Positions 44,317-56,521 of a stretch of 60,255 bases of DNA are shown one piece after another. A program made the position numbers and the translations under genes. The stretch is from Gonapodya prolifera JEL478 (Eukaryota; Monoblepharomycota; Monoblepharidomycetes; Monoblepharidales; Gonapodyaceae). Below the pieces are notes generated by a model. It ran no database searches. It had not been told where the DNA came from and saw only the letters and a list, made by a program, of their open reading frames with translations. The stretch lies in assembly GCA_001574975.1 (NCBI GenBank), contig KQ965840.1, positions 22,644 through 82,898 on the forward strand, in the 5' to 3' direction. Positions within the stretch are counted from its first letter, which is position 1. Each line of letters begins with the position of its first letter.

Positions 44317-47300
44317 TCATCGTAAAACGTCTGCGTATAAATCTAAGATACCTTCTTTGGAAAGCGCTTGTAGAAGAATTTGCTTGGATTCCTCCCGTTC
44401 AATAATTTTCAATAGAGCTCTCAGAGTGTCTCGATGGCCTTCCCTTTCAGCCCAACGAAAGAACTCCATCACTTCATGTACAACTTTATCCCGTCTCAGC
44501 AAAGGGAACAAAAAGGCTCCCAGAGTTTTTCCTGATGGCGAGACGTTGAATGATGGCATTTCCGTTCGCAAGGTGGAAAGCGCCGGCTCAAATTGTCCCA
44601 AACGAATCAGCCCTTCTATCCGAGAATTCCACACATTTTCCCAAGAAAGCAACTCGGGGACTTCCGATTGGATCTCTTTCCATATCATGTCAAACTCTTG
44701 AGATCGTTTTGCATAAGCAAGGCCATCCAACACGATGCTTGCCAATGATTCAGAGATGGATGTGACGTTGCGTGAGGACAACTCTTTAACCGTATTCCAA
44801 ACGACTAGAACACTGGACCAAAGTCCCGCACGGTTGTAACAATCTGCGACTGTGGCCCATAGAGCGGGCTCAGTTTGAGTATCCATTCCAACGCTCATCA
44901 TGGCAGAAAGCAAATCTTCCATTCGTTGCACATTCCCAGACTTTGCGAGATTATCCAGAAGGATAACATAAGAGCCAATGTGAGGTTTCATGCCGTCCAT
45001 GAGTATGGCGTTGAAAGTACTTTCAGCTCCTTTCATGTCACCCCGCAAAGACTGCATTCGCATCACGCGTGTGTAGGCTCCCGGCGGAATATCCACGCCT
45101 TTGCTACGCAACAGTTCGAACAGCCTAATAGCATCCCCGTGATCATCAACCGATGAAGACTGAGCTGCACCTTGGAACAACAACCTCAACGGGAAAGGTT
45201 TAACTGTGATCCCAAGCTTTGTCATTGTTTCTGTGACTTCCAATGCTCGAGAGACCTGTCCAATTCGCGCAAACACCTGGACAATGTAATTATCGTTATC
45301 AAAAATTTTGCGCGCAACTGTGCCCGTTGAGTCTTCCTGGAGCTTTCCAACGAAAACTGGATCTAGTGAGAGAACAGGCAGTTGTCTCGTGATCTCATGC
45401 GCTTTTGCGATGTTTTCCGGTGATCCATCGCGCCAAAGAGCTTCGACAACTCTGACCTTACTGAATACGTTCAGGGGCTCGAGACCGCGCACTCCATGGT
45501 GACTTTCTACATCTTCCAAGAGTTTGACTGCCCTGTTAAGAGCATCGGGTATCGCGTCGAGTGGTGCATCGTTCGTAGTAGGACTCTGCCTCTCCATCGA
45601 GGAATCATCCTGCTCCTCAGCGTTCCCCACATCCACTTGTTCTGATTGGTGATATAGGTCACGCCATGTGCCACTGCCGAGAAGCGCGTCCAAGTAAAGA
45701 AAGTGAGGAAACGTAAAGGGTGCTTGATACGGTGGTTTAATTTCTGACACAGATGGCGTTTTCCTGTCCCAGTACGCTTTCTCAAAGACTCGAACAATGT
45801 CTTCTCGTCTGCCTTGTTCTGCGAGGCCGTCTAGGACGTACACAAGGGATAACCACTCTGGAACCCCACCCAGTTTGTCCCTGGACTCCCATAGGACTGT
45901 CTCGGCTTGCTCAACCTTGCCTATAACTGCGCGAACATAAGTACGCAGTGCAAACATTTGCGATTTGGGAGAACGAGCAACGTCAGCGAGAGAGAAGTTA
46001 ATATTTCCGGAACGTTGTTGGGGATCGCGACGTGATGGGTAATAATCAAACCGCTCAAAAAATTCCCACCATTCCTCCAGTTCCTGAACAAAGTCAAGTT
46101 TTTTGGGCGGCTTTGGAATTCCACTGGTATCATAAGTTCGAGCGGGAGGAGATCCACCAAGGAGCACTCGCACCCCACTAACTGCAGCCGCCCGTGCCAC
46201 TGCGTTCAAGTGCTTTACCACCGCCTTAAATTGAAGGAAGCTGCTTTTTCCAAGCACGCGGTTGGAAGGATCTTCTATGAAGTCAAGCTCCCTTTGCATA
46301 CGAAGCTTTTTGAGCATGCTCGAGGACAAAGACAACCCTTCGAGCAAAGCCTCAAATGGGAGATAGACTCCCGAAGTGGAACTGGTTGGAGCAAAAAATC
46401 GTACGGGATATTCCTGTGCAACGGTTCGAATGAAGGTACCGCGGTGATGATCCTTAGGAGAAGATAGCGGCTGTGCGACAACAGCGCTGGGAGGCAGAAA
46501 ACGAGCCCTATCAGGGAACAAAGTCGAAAGCCATTCGTCAACCATGCCTCCGCTTGGGTTCAACCTCCGCGACAAACACCGTTGAAACAGATGTGTTGCC
46601 CACTGCCTGTAGTGAGTCAGCCTCGCTTGTGCAAGGTCAGAAGCGTGACCCTCCGCTCCCTGACGTACACATTCCGCAGCAATAATGACTTCCGCCTGAC
46701 GAGCGATTCCACCTAGCAAAGCGTTATAAGGTCCTTCGGTGAGGGTACCTCGTGGAACTCTTTCGGCCTCGTCCAATAGGTCACTGGCCGTGCGGATTTG
46801 GCCGGCACGAGAGAGGTGAGATATAAGAATGGTGTACGAGTCTGCAGTTGGAGGCACTCCGAAACGCGGAAAAATGGTTCGAAAGAAGAGGAGCAAGGTA
46901 CGAGCATCGAACGGTGCGGACATCGAAGACGCTGTATGATCCATAGATGTGGATTGATCTCGGTCGTTCGTGGATGGGTCCATTGGTACAATCACATCAA
47001 GATTTGCGTCTGCTGCAGCACCTGCCGGTACTGATGGTACGGTGCGACCGGCCAAGTCCAACAGGGATGTCATGGTGATTACGTCAGGTTTTAGCCCAAG
47101 CCGTGGGAACTCCTCGTCCACAATGCGTGCGGCGAATGCGTAGGTTTCTCTGTCTAGTTCGGCGGAGGCGCCGATAAAGATGGACTTTGCTAAGCAATCG
47201 ATGACAATGTTCAAGATGCCGAGTGTAGGAGGTACCCTAAGCTCCTCCATTTTCAATAGAAATGACTGAATTGAAGGCACCAATGATGTGATGGCTGTGT

Positions 47301-48127
47301 TCATGCCTGCCACGATATGGTTGCGAAGCGCCAATGCCAACGACATGAATTCCGCTTCAGTGAGGACAGGCACTGAAGAAATATAATTATCCTTGGCATC
47401 TTTTACCTCCCGAGAGCGATTGTTCCTATTTTGAGACAGCGATCCGACTTTGGCACGTTCCGCAGGCTGTCCAAATATGTGTACCATGTCGTCTAATACT
47501 CGCTGAACCTTCTCAACGCCCTGCTTTGCGTCATCAATTGAGTATTCCGGAAATCTTGAGGCGAAGACAAGTGCAATTTGAGAGAAGTCGTCGCGTGATA
47601 GTGTGTACGCGGCACGGTGGTGGTCAGTGACAAGGAAAAGGTAGGCTGAGTGAAACGTTTGGATGAAGTCCAAGTGAAAGTCACTATCACATCGGTGATG
47701 TCTTATCTACTCGTGGCTCACAGTTCCAAGCTTTATCATGACATTTTCGTGACTTTAGGGCGTCCATCATCTTCTCAGCCAGCACTCTCACAGGTTGGGG
47801 AAGATCTTTGACTTCGCGTCTGCGATCTTCCTCAGCCTTGGCTCGTTCCGAATATGTGTAACGTCGACCTGTCGTCCCGTTAGTCCGAGATATTGGGGTG
47901 AAGATGGAGGGAGGTCTCCTCATGTTAGTTCGTGCAGTTGGGAGTCGAGCGATTCGGGGTGATGGAGATGTGGGAGATGGCGCAGAAGCAGTGCGAGGGG
48001 CTCTTGAGGTTGGTTTTTCAGTCACCATTGAGCGACAATAGCTCGTTCGAGGCAGGTGATCCAGTACCAAGAATGTCCGTCCAAAAGTCATCCGGGCAGC
48101 TTCCGCGAGCTTACGGGAAACTGCCAT
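44317..48127 (-). CDS. Large pentatricopeptide-repeat (PPR) protein, probably mitochondrial
   Basis: Exon 1 47792-48127 starts MAVSRKLAEAARMTFGRTFL and is Arg/Ser/Thr-rich with almost no acidic residues at first, as in mitochondrial presequences. A GTGAGA...GAGTAG intron (47707-47791) leads in frame to the long exon 44317-47706, which opens IRHHRCDSDFHLDFIQTF. Total about 1,240 residues. PPR-like helical pairs are clearest in the C-terminal third: DAIRLFELLRSKGVDIPPGA, GDMKGAESTFNAILMDGMKP, IGSYVILLDNLAKSGNVQRM and CYNRAGLWSSVLVVWNTVK. Earlier units are weaker (VPPTADSYTILISHLSRAGQ, IRTASDLLDEAERV). PPR proteins bind organellar RNA for processing or translation. The 3.4 kb exon without any stop is a good control for sequence quality. 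Confidence 0.8.
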
Positions 48128-48197
48128 CTGAAGGAGTCTTGGGGGGAGAGAAAGAGACAGATCGTGCTTCTTTGACCAGAGCCCCACTACCTCAAAC
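48128..48197. promoter_or_regulatory. 70-base divergent promoter (PPR / F-box)
   Basis: Only 70 bases separate the ATG of the PPR gene (-) from the ATG of the F-box gene (+). Both genes must start transcription within or across each other's 5' region, so they may be co-regulated. No TATA box; purine-rich (GGGGAGAGAAAGAGAC) on the plus strand. Confidence 0.6.
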
Positions 48198-49958
48198 ATG
48201 TACACCATCTCCCACCTCCCACCCGAGGCCCTCCTGACCATCTTTTCGCACCTCTCGCCGCGCCGCATTTTGCGCTCTAACGTCCTCGTGTGCCGGTCCT
48301 GGCACAACATCGTCCGCTCCGCGATCGTTCCGGATGGCAAGCCATGGGTTTTGACCGACGTCGAGTACAAGCCCGCGCGGGGGTCGTTCTACAGCACCTT
48401 TGTAACTTTCACCCTCCTTCCCGAGATTCAGAGACGCCGCCTGCCCGGTGCCAGCGGTGCGATCGTGTGGGCACTCGCAAAGTGCACTGTGACGGCTCCA
48501 CGCGAGTTTTTCCACCCCGATGGTGGCATTCCGGCACTCGGGGATCTTCTCCTTCCGCATATCAACAAGCGTGGCGGGAAGAAACGCGTCCCGCCCATAC
48601 GCCTCGTCGTCAACTCTGTCTCGGTCACGTACGCACCAGTCCCCGCGGATCTCGTTCCTCCAAGCCTGATAGCGCTGGCGCACACTGTCGAAATCGACGC
48701 TAGGGGAATCAAGGTCTGGCGGGACGGGAGCAGTGCGTCCGTCTTGGCCGTCAAAGGCGTGAATATCCTCGTTCAACCCGGGCGCGAGCACTTACCCCCA
48801 CCACCATCTCTGATGGACGACATATTCACCCTGTTCCCCAACGCCATGCACCTCACGCTACCCATGTATGGGCACTCCCTGGGCGGTATCGTGGATCGGG
48901 GCTCGAAGAGTGCGGTGATGGAGGCTTGCAATCATGTCACGTCGCTCACGCTGGGCGAAGAAGTCCCCACGCTGCCAAGCACCCCCCAAGACGAAACACA
49001 CCGGTGCCCCATTGCAACCGTCATCGCCACAGTTTTCCCAAACGTCACACACCTGGACCTTTCCAGGCACAAACCAGAAAGTCTCTTCGACCCCAACCCT
49101 CTGCAAATCTCTCCCCGCCCGTCCGTCACGCACCTTACACTCGAACTCCGCCGCTCCCACTTCGATAGCGCATTCCGCTCATCCCTGCGTACCCTCCTCG
49201 CCACGCTCCACATCGCATACTGCGGCCTCACAACTCTCACGTTCCAGTCGTCCTTCGACGAGGACCGCGGATGGGATTTCGGGTCTGGAGTGCGTCCGGT
49301 GTGGATTGAGGGGCTTAAACGTGTGTCTGCCACAGTTATTGTGTTTTCGGGAGGGTCGCTGGACGAGCTCCAGTACGCGGTCAGAGCTGGACAGAAGCGG
49401 GTAATTTGAATGCTCTGTGCCAACTCTACTCGCTGACAGCACTGACTCTAGCTGTTTCATTAGTACAAAAAGCTGCTTTCGCATCCTCGCCAATCTTCAA
49501 ACGTAGGCGCTCCTCCTCAACAAACCGCAGAAGATAACCAAGCTCAAGTGGCGGACGAGCCGAAACCATCATCCAACCAATCCACTGACGACCCCTGTGA
49601 AAGTGACGATGACATTGATTCCCAGTCTGATAATGACTCAGCGTCATTGTCGGAGGAGGATCTTGAAGGAGTCAGTGACCAGTCAGACACTGACTCCGAT
49701 GATTCCAGCGCCACAAGCTCGTCCCTACGAGCTCGCCGCACTCGCGCAAAAATCCCACGTTGGTTGTTCAAGGGACGCATACCCGACAAAGAGACGAAAA
49801 CCAGGGCGCTCGAAACGGCAAGACCACACTTTCTTAGGTTTTTTGCGCTGCTGAGCTTCGAGCTCGCATCTGTGGGGAAGAAACTCGTGCTTCGAGAGAC
49901 TCCGGAGAGAGAGCGGTTGGGGACTACGTTGTGGTATGAGTACGTGAGTGGGCCCTGA
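48198..49958 (+). CDS. F-box protein with acidic Ser/Asp-rich C-terminal extension
   Basis: Exon 1 48198-49400 begins MYTISHLPPEALLTIFSHLS then PRRILRSNVLVCRSWHNIVR, a typical F-box. The body (about 100-400) has SLMDDIFTLFPNAMHLTLPM, YGHSLGGIVDRGSKSAVME, VIATVFPNVTHLDLSRHKPE and GLTTLTFQSSFDEDRGWDFG, with irregular LRR-like strands. The frame would stop at TGA 49407-49409, but a GTAATT...CATTAG intron (49401-49463) joins in frame to a second exon, YKKLLSHPRQSSNVGAPPQQ. That exon carries a tract of about 50 residues dominated by Ser and Asp and ends RWLFKGRIPDKETKTRALET ... LWYEYVSGP. Total 565 residues. No ATG precedes the acidic part, which supports the fusion by splicing. Probable SCF adaptor. 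Confidence 0.7.
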
Positions 49959-50175
49959 CGCAAGAACTCGTTAAATGCGCTGGTCTGGTGTGGACAAGTG
50001 AGTGATTGGGACCAGTCACCCTGGTCACTTCTATACTGCCGTCGACTTGGAATTTTCACCGGCTGCGTGAAGACGTATTTTCTATAACGGATTTATCATT
50101 CTCTTTTCTGAAATTCGAATGAGTAGAACTTTGCCCAATGGCAGTTGCCGATAATTCAACCGATACGATTCAAAA

Positions 50176-51240
50176 ATGGTACATATCGTCCACGTCCCCC
50201 CAGAAACCCTCCTCTCAATCTTCTCGCAACTCTCTCGCGTCGGCTTTTGCGCTCTGTCGACCTCGTCTGTCGCTCCTGGCACGCTCTCGTCCGCAATGTG
50301 TTTCTCCCCGATGGACGGCTTTGGATTCTCGCCAACATAGTGTACGGCACACCGTCGTCTGTGGTCAGCCGCGACGCGGACGGTGAGTTCAGTCTCCTGC
50401 CGAAGCTCGAAAAGCGCCGTCTGCCTGATCGACCCAGGATGATAGTTTGGGTGGTCGCAAAGTGCAAAGACGACAGCACCGAGGGTATTCTTCCACCCTG
50501 CTGGAGGAATAACGGTCCTGGAGGACGCTTTTCTCGAGAAAATCAACCTGTGGCGAGGCGATGCGCTCGTACCGCCCATCCGGCTCATTCTGAACACTGT
50601 GGCAGTATGGTACGGCGCCGTCCCCGGGGATCTCCTCCCGCCAAGCGTGCTGTCAAAGGTATCGACCGTCGAACTTGGCGTGGACTCGTTCGATAAATGG
50701 CGCGGTGTGATCACGGACAAAGTTCCCGTGTGTCACCCTCCTTTGTGTCAGCGGCACCCATCAGCGTCCATTCTAGATGACATCTTTGCGCTCTTCCCCC
50801 GTGCAACACAACTTTCTCTGCCCGTCTATGGTGTCTTTTTGGGTGGGATTGTGGACAGAGGAACTCGAACCAATATATCGCCTTCTGCTAGGGACGCCTG
50901 CGGGAGCGTCACGTATCTCAAATATAGTGGCTATATGGGAACCTCCGCTGAGCAAAATAAGGAAGATATTCGAGCGGTGGCAACCGTGATTGCATCCTTG
51001 TTCCCCAATGTCACCCAGCTCGACTTGTCGGGAGCCAACTCAAGATACTTGCTGAAATGATTTCCGTGGTCTTCTCGACCCCACCCATCAGTGCAGGATC
51101 TTATCTTGGAACTTGATGATGGATATTTCACACATATGTGGCTAATTTCACTGCCAGTAACGTTCTCCTCGTGATTCGACTCGGATACCCCTCGCTGAGC
51201 ACATTGACGTTCCGGCATCCGAACAATATTATGTCCCACT
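50176..51240 (+). pseudogene. Dead tandem copy of the F-box gene at 48198
   Basis: Starts MVHIVHVPPETLLSIFSQLS, then an extra CT pair in a CTCTCTC tract shifts the frame before RRLLRSVDLVCRSWHALVRN. Next blocks: GEFSLLPKLEKRRLPDRPRM then IVWVVAKCKDD; after another shift AVWYGAVPGDLLPPSVLSKV and ILDDIFALFPRATQLSLPVY then GVFLGGIVDRGTRTN, VATVIASLFPNVTQLDLSGA, a stop at 51058-51060, and fading homology (SVQDLILELDDGYF, SLSTLTFRHPNN) to about 51,240. The order matches the intact neighbour throughout. Confidence 0.85.
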
Positions 51241-51712
51241 AAGAAGAAGAGAAAACAATGTATTAGATGTCGACGGATCTGATATGTTGCACAGCTCACC
51301 TTTATAATAATTACCCATTGATAATGGCACTTTGAGGCATCACCGTCTTCATAATTGATTGTTATTGCACCGTCTTGGCTATTTGATTCAAACAGTTGAC
51401 CATGATCACAAAAATTCATGATGACATTTATGACTGCACTTACCAATGGAATCCATCTACAAGATCTGTGACTTCCTCTTTTGGTTTCCTGAAGAGGTCA
51501 CCAAGAGTGGCAAAAGCTTTGCAGTTGTAGTCCTTCTTCCACTTCACAATGAGCGGACATTTCTTCTCAGGACCATTTGCCCTCATCCAACACCTGTCAA
51601 GTTAAATGTTACCAAAAGAATGAGTAAACAACAATCAGTGACACTTACACCATTTCCATGTACACAGGATTCCTCTTTGATATCACTCAAATGTTCTTCA
51701 CCTTTGTAGTGT
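51241..51712. other. Intergenic, AT-rich
   Basis: No supported gene; flanks of two pseudogenes. Confidence 0.4.
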
Positions 51713-53990
51713 CTATCTGGCAAGTGGGAATTTGTTATTGTTCTTCATGATGTCCAGCCCATTCTGGCACATGAAGCCAAGACCCCTCTGCCCAGTAGTG
51801 TTCCCTTGGTCTGCTGCTTTCCTGTTCCAACTTTCACCTGAGTGCCTCTTTGTTGTCCTTTGCAAGACCCAGACCATTCATATACATGAAACCCAAATTA
51901 GCCTGCGCAGTAGCATTCCCTTGTTCTGCTGCCTTCCTGTACCAGTCAACCACCTCCTCATTGTCCTTTGCCACGAACAGTCCATTTTTGTACATAATGC
52001 CGAGGTCGCTCTGTGCTGCAACACGCCCCTGGTCTGCAGCTTTTTCTGAACCATGTCATGGCTTGAATCTTGTCTTTTTGAACCCATTGGCCAAAATAGA
52101 AGTACACTCCTACATTGAATTGTGCTTCAACAATGCCAAGTTCAGCAGCCTGATGGCACCACTGAAATGTGGTTTGGAAGTCTTTTGGAAGTACTCCTAA
52201 GTCCATTTTGGCAGAAGAAGCAAAGTTGATGCTGAGCTTGTGTATGGCCAAATTCCACTGCCCGCAAGGAGACTTGCAACTCTCTGTCCAAATTATTTTT
52301 GGCAACCATTGCGGCCATGGTGGTATGAATTTGCCAACAAATATAGTCCATCTGCATCTCCAGTGAGATTTTCTTGAAATGTGTCTTGAATTCCAAAATC
52401 TTCAGATTACCTTGTGGGACTGCAGGACTGCAAGAACGTACGCACCAATCACAATCATACAGATTAGATCACCCAAGGAACATACTTGGTAATCATAAGT
52501 AGACCCATGTAATTTGCAACAGAGTGCTTGAAATTAAAGTGAACATTGGATGCTTGGTGGGTCCGGCATCCCAGCATTGCGCCATCAAGGACTCAAGTTC
52601 CAAGGGCATGTCAGCATTGGGGGAAAGATCTGGGCGACAATGTGGATAATTGCAAATCAAAGGCAAAATGCTGTACAATTTCTCTCGAAAGGGCGCTTAA
52701 TGGTTCCCTCTTCGTCCAAAGCTAATTGACCACAATTAGTTTGATAATTTGAAAACCACACGAGAAAAGAGTCTTTTTCTTACCGCGCATATAACCGTCC
52801 CAAATGCACATACATCGTCCGCCTTGGTCGTTCCTTCCCCTCGGGTGACATATACCAAACACTGCCGATCCGATCTCCAGTCTGCTCACTTGCAGCGTCC
52901 AACAATTTCGAAGTTTCGAAATCATTTAAAAATGCCTGCTTTTGTTTATTTACGAGGGTGTTGTCGGATTTCAAATCCGCATGGACGATGCCTTGGCTGT
53001 GGAGATCATTCCATCCCCCGAGAAATATCACAAAGCTGGCCAGAAAATCATTCAGAAGGTTGCAATAATGCAGAAATAGAGTTGTGAGTATAACTCTTAC
53101 CGGGTGAAGTACTTCATGCCGCCTTTGATTTTCGTCAATCTCAAATCGTTTGAGATATGTTGTCACGCTCCCATTTTCCATAATCGGTGATACGAAAGCG
53201 AACATGCTTCCACGCCTCACGATGCAATACAAGGGCAAAACATGCCGAGATGTCAAATTGTACCAAACAGTTCGAAAGACTGTGAACATATGTCGAGGCA
53301 TCCATTCGGCACCTAAATTCTGATTGACAAAAGCGCAATGCATACCTGTTTGTTGTAATCTTTTCCGATCTTGGCAAGCTTGACTGCGACATCAATGTCC
53401 CCAAGCCAAACTCCACGGAAAGCGGAACCATATCCTCCTTCCCCAATTACATCGCCAACGGAGCAAGCCAAGTCCGATTCTTCATTTCCCAAATCGCAGG
53501 AATCCCAGCAAGTTCTCTTTCTATGAAGAAGGGACACCAGCGGGGGTCGGAAGGAGTGTGATATTGGTGGGAGGGGAGGTTTCCGATTTATGAACGAGCG
53601 TGCTTGCTGAACTAGCACCGCCACTGTTATCGACTTCAGGAGCATGCTCTGTGACAGTTGATGAAAAAGCAGGGGGCGACACAGAATCTTGATCTTCGGG
53701 ACCTGCGATTGCGGGGTCTTCTTGCGCGATTGGACGCGTTTCAGGAGGAATCGGCAATGTCCAGAAGACTTCCGATACTCCTGACTCAACACCGTCGCAA
53801 TGTTCCCGGGCTGGAGTGGCTCCACCTAGGCCGCTTTGATTTAATCGAGGCACTAGCTGTGTTGCGAGGCGAGACGACCTCCAAGCACCAGGGAAGGTGG
53901 ATTTGAATGCTGAATTTTCGTCCCGCACTAGGTTAGAGCGATCGGTAGCATTGTTTTCAAACGCCGCGGACAGCGCTCTGAAAAATCAGC
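51713..53990 (-). pseudogene. TKL-type protein kinase with C-terminal SEL1 repeats, decayed
   Basis: N-terminal disordered part (REHCDGVESGVSEVFWTLPI, PIAQEDPAIAGPEDQD), then kinase blocks in changing frames: VGDVIGEGGYGSAFRGVWLG, IDVAVKLAKIGKDYNKQ, FVSPIMENGSVTTYLKRFEI, GIVHADLKSDNTLVNKQKQA, LNDFETSK (DFE where DFG is usual), SVWYMSPEG, ADDVCAFGTVICA and SLMAQCWDAGPTKHPMF. The C-terminal half holds SEL1 repeats: AAELGIVEAQFNVGVYFYFG, WFRKAADQGRVAAQSDLGIM, WYRKAAEQGNATAQANLGFM and RKAADQGNTTGQRGLGFM. At least five frame changes, for example before the glycine loop, after the DISRGM segment, after MSPEG, and between SEL1 units. The catalytic HxDLKxxN motif is present. Kinase-SEL1 combinations are common in chytrids and Glomeromycotina. 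Confidence 0.8.
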
Positions 53991-54124
53991 AATGTGAAGC
54001 ATCTCTCCGCATGGGTGGTCTCCCGGTTTGTTTGAAAGTCATGCAAATGCAGCCAAATACTGTGGTCCAATAATGACTCTCGAGGACGTGAACAAAAAGA
54101 ACTCGAACACCCCCCCTCGAAACC

Positions 54125-55003
54125 ATGGGAAACTTCCAATCCACTTCTACTCCAACACAACCCAATGTCCCTCCCTCTGAAACATCCCCTGCCTCACCTC
54201 CTCCCATCGCACGTGCACAACCAATCGCATCGACGACAGCACCGAGACAGTTGAAGCTGAAAGAGCCCCCAGAGGAGCCGCCCAAAGATGAGATGCCGTT
54301 CGTGCAGACCCCGTTACCGGTGCAGGAATCGGCGATGGAAAAGTTTGGTGAGTCGTGACTTGTCGAGACACCATTTGACACACCGAATGCTCACCAGAAG
54401 CCTCGGATCGGAAGTGAGGAAATCGAAAGAAAATCCAATCGTGCCGCTGGGTGGGTTGTGGGGTTCCAGCTTTAGATGGCAAGCCAGGTATCAATAACTT
54501 TTCGACACCTTGTCGATGGAATGGCGTGAATAGGCGCCGCTCTTGCCGTATTCTACCTCGCGAGAGGTGAGCATTTCTCCTACCTTTGAATTTCGCGGAG
54601 TGTGCTCATGGGTCTGGTGGTTCAAGGGTTCCGGTCGATGAGAGAGCGGGACCCCGTGAAGTTCCAGCATGCGATGCGGCGACGAGGTGAGCTTCTTCTC
54701 ACTTTTGAAATGCGAACGCTGCAACAAAATAAACTCTGACGGCGACCCCGTTAGTTCAAACACAAACGCTTACAGTCGGTGAGTTGCCACCAAAATGCTC
54801 CAAGTTCAATCATTCCCCGAGACTGACGCCGGCTGGTCTATACTTCTCTCTATCCTCGCAGCTGCGCTCGTTGGTGGAGTGAGTGTCATCCTCTCGCGCT
54901 TAGAAGCTCGATTTCTCACCATAACATCTCATTCATGCAGTGGGCATTAATCGAGTGGAGACACGCCAGTGTAAAAACAGACTCGGAGCAAAAGACGCAA
55001 TAA
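54125..55003 (+). CDS. HIG1-domain protein, Rcf1-like respiratory supercomplex factor
   Basis: Exon 1 54125-54347 gives MGNFQSTSTPTQPNVPPSET, a Pro-rich lead and FVQTPLPVQESAMEKFG, the usual entry to HIG1 domains. Later pieces: SKENPIVPLG, AALAVFYLAR, LMGLVVQGFRSMRERDPVKF then QHAMRRR; microexon 54755-54778 gives VQTQTLTV; microexon 54862-54878 gives AALVGG; last exon 54941-55003 gives WALIEWRHASVKTDSEQKTQ and TAA. Joined, RRRVQTQTLTVAALVGG corresponds to the R-x-R-V-x-A-Q-x-x-T-x-x-A motif preceding the second membrane helix of the HIG1 family. The family sits in the mitochondrial inner membrane and stabilises cytochrome oxidase supercomplexes. The middle junctions (54,400-54,620) are uncertain by one base. 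A transposon begins 15 bases after the stop. Confidence 0.6.
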
Positions 55004-55018
55004 AATATCGTTGTTGAT

Positions 55019-55060
55019 AGAGAGTTTGCGCAAAGCCAAAATGTACCGTAAAATTTATTG
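55019..55060 (+). repeat. Left terminal inverted repeat
   Basis: AGAGAGTTTGCGCAAA, then 9 bases, then TACCGTAAAATTTATTG. It matches the complement of the right end with a different spacer. Confidence 0.88.
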
Positions 55061-55095
55061 TAGAGCCTCTGTGGCGCAGCCCCGAGTAAACTTTG

Positions 55096-56478
55096 ATGGT
55101 GAAAATGTCCTCTGGCCGGGCCCCACGGGACATTCAATATACTCGTCAATTTCCTCATCGATTGGACGCGGAATCTCACAATTTGCACCGGAATTATTGA
55201 GAATGGATCAAGGAGGTCAGTTCTACCGTCTTATGTCAAGTTTTGCCTCTCCCTCGTCGCTGTGTTGACCCTGCCATTGCCGCCGATTTTGCAACCCACT
55301 CTTCGAACTTCCCTCCCGATTTCACCCCAGAAACTGGTCTAAACGCATTCAAAGAAGGACACGGCATGTTGGCGCAATGTGGGACAGGGAATCTGGGCGT
55401 GTACAATGGACCACTCGCCCCAATCAATGTGTGTGTGTTTGATGCAATGATTTGTAGCAGATTCACCGTTTTTTAACATCGAATATGTTCGAATACATCT
55501 CTTTAACACAGATGTTACGAATACGCCAGCTGGGATTGCCCGCATCTCGCAGTTTCGGAAGCTAATTGGGAAAGTCGGGGAACCAGCTGGAATGTGGCGC
55601 GATTTGTTAACGGAAGCAATCGCCGTCGCGCCGTACTGGAAACAAACGCAGGAGACAATCAAGGAGAAGCAGGCAAGGATGGTGGCAAACTTGGAGGCTG
55701 TTGGGGTAGAATGGATGGGGGTCAAATGGAAACCGATTGACACTGCCCTGAATCGGGCACTGACATGGACGAGGGAGGACCGTGAGAACCACAAGAGGCT
55801 GACGGGCGTGGACGAGGACGTTACGGAGGTGCAGCAACTACTGGAGGAGTGGTACGATGTGGTGAGTGTTCAATTTTGCGAGATTCGGGAATCGGTTGCG
55901 AACTAACTGCGCAATTGGCGTACACGCAGTAACAGGACGAAGGGAACAAGAAGGCGGATTGGAAACGTGGGCAGGAGGCCTCTGAACGGGATGAGCAGTA
56001 CGTTCAAGGTGAGGGAATCGATCGGCATTCCGATTTTCAATTGATTTGACTGAACGCTCTACGAAATCGTCAAATCACATCAACAGACCTCCTCTCCCAA
56101 TCACTGGAGAGGTGCGGGACACGGAGGCGCCGAAGGGAAGTGACAGACGGTGCGGAATCGGACGGGGAGAGCTCAAGCACGACAACCCCCATCCCGGCCA
56201 AGCGGCGCAAGCCAAGGATGGCAGACATTGGCGAAAGTCAGGTGGTGGACGTACTGAAGGGTTTAATGGATGCGGAGAGCAAAAGAGGGGCGAACACGGA
56301 TCGATTTCGGGAGGAGGACGTTGTGCTCAGGAAGGAGTTGCTGGAAGTCGAACGGATGAAGGTGCAACTGGAACGGGATCGTTTTGAGCGTGAAGAGAAG
56401 GACAGGGAAGCTGCGCGGAGAAAGGACGAAGCAATGGTAGCTTCACTAACTAAAATAGTTGCAGATGGACATAAATGA
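55096..56478 (+). CDS. Harbinger accessory ORF (ORF1), tentative start
   Basis: Blocks in order: RRCVDPAIAADFATHSSNFP then PDFTPETGLNAFKEGHGML; after an intron ending TTAACACAG, ARISQFRKLIGKVGEPAGMW then RDLLTEAIAVAPYWKQTQET and EVQQLLEEWYD; a short exon DEGNKKADWKRGQEASERDE; and the last exon with PAKRRKPRMADIGESQVVDV, a coiled coil (REEDVVLRKELLEVERMKVQ) and TAA-free run to TGA at 56476-56478. An ATG at 55096 is in frame with the first block but TGA at 55198-55200 intervenes (Y-stop-EWIKE). The KRRKPR patch and coiled coil suit a nuclear DNA-binding partner of the transposase. The Myb/SANT fold usual for this ORF was not identified. Confidence 0.5.
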
Positions 56479-56521
56479 CGTTTGTTCTTAGTTTGTATGA
56501 TCGAATGCGATTAAATCGGCT

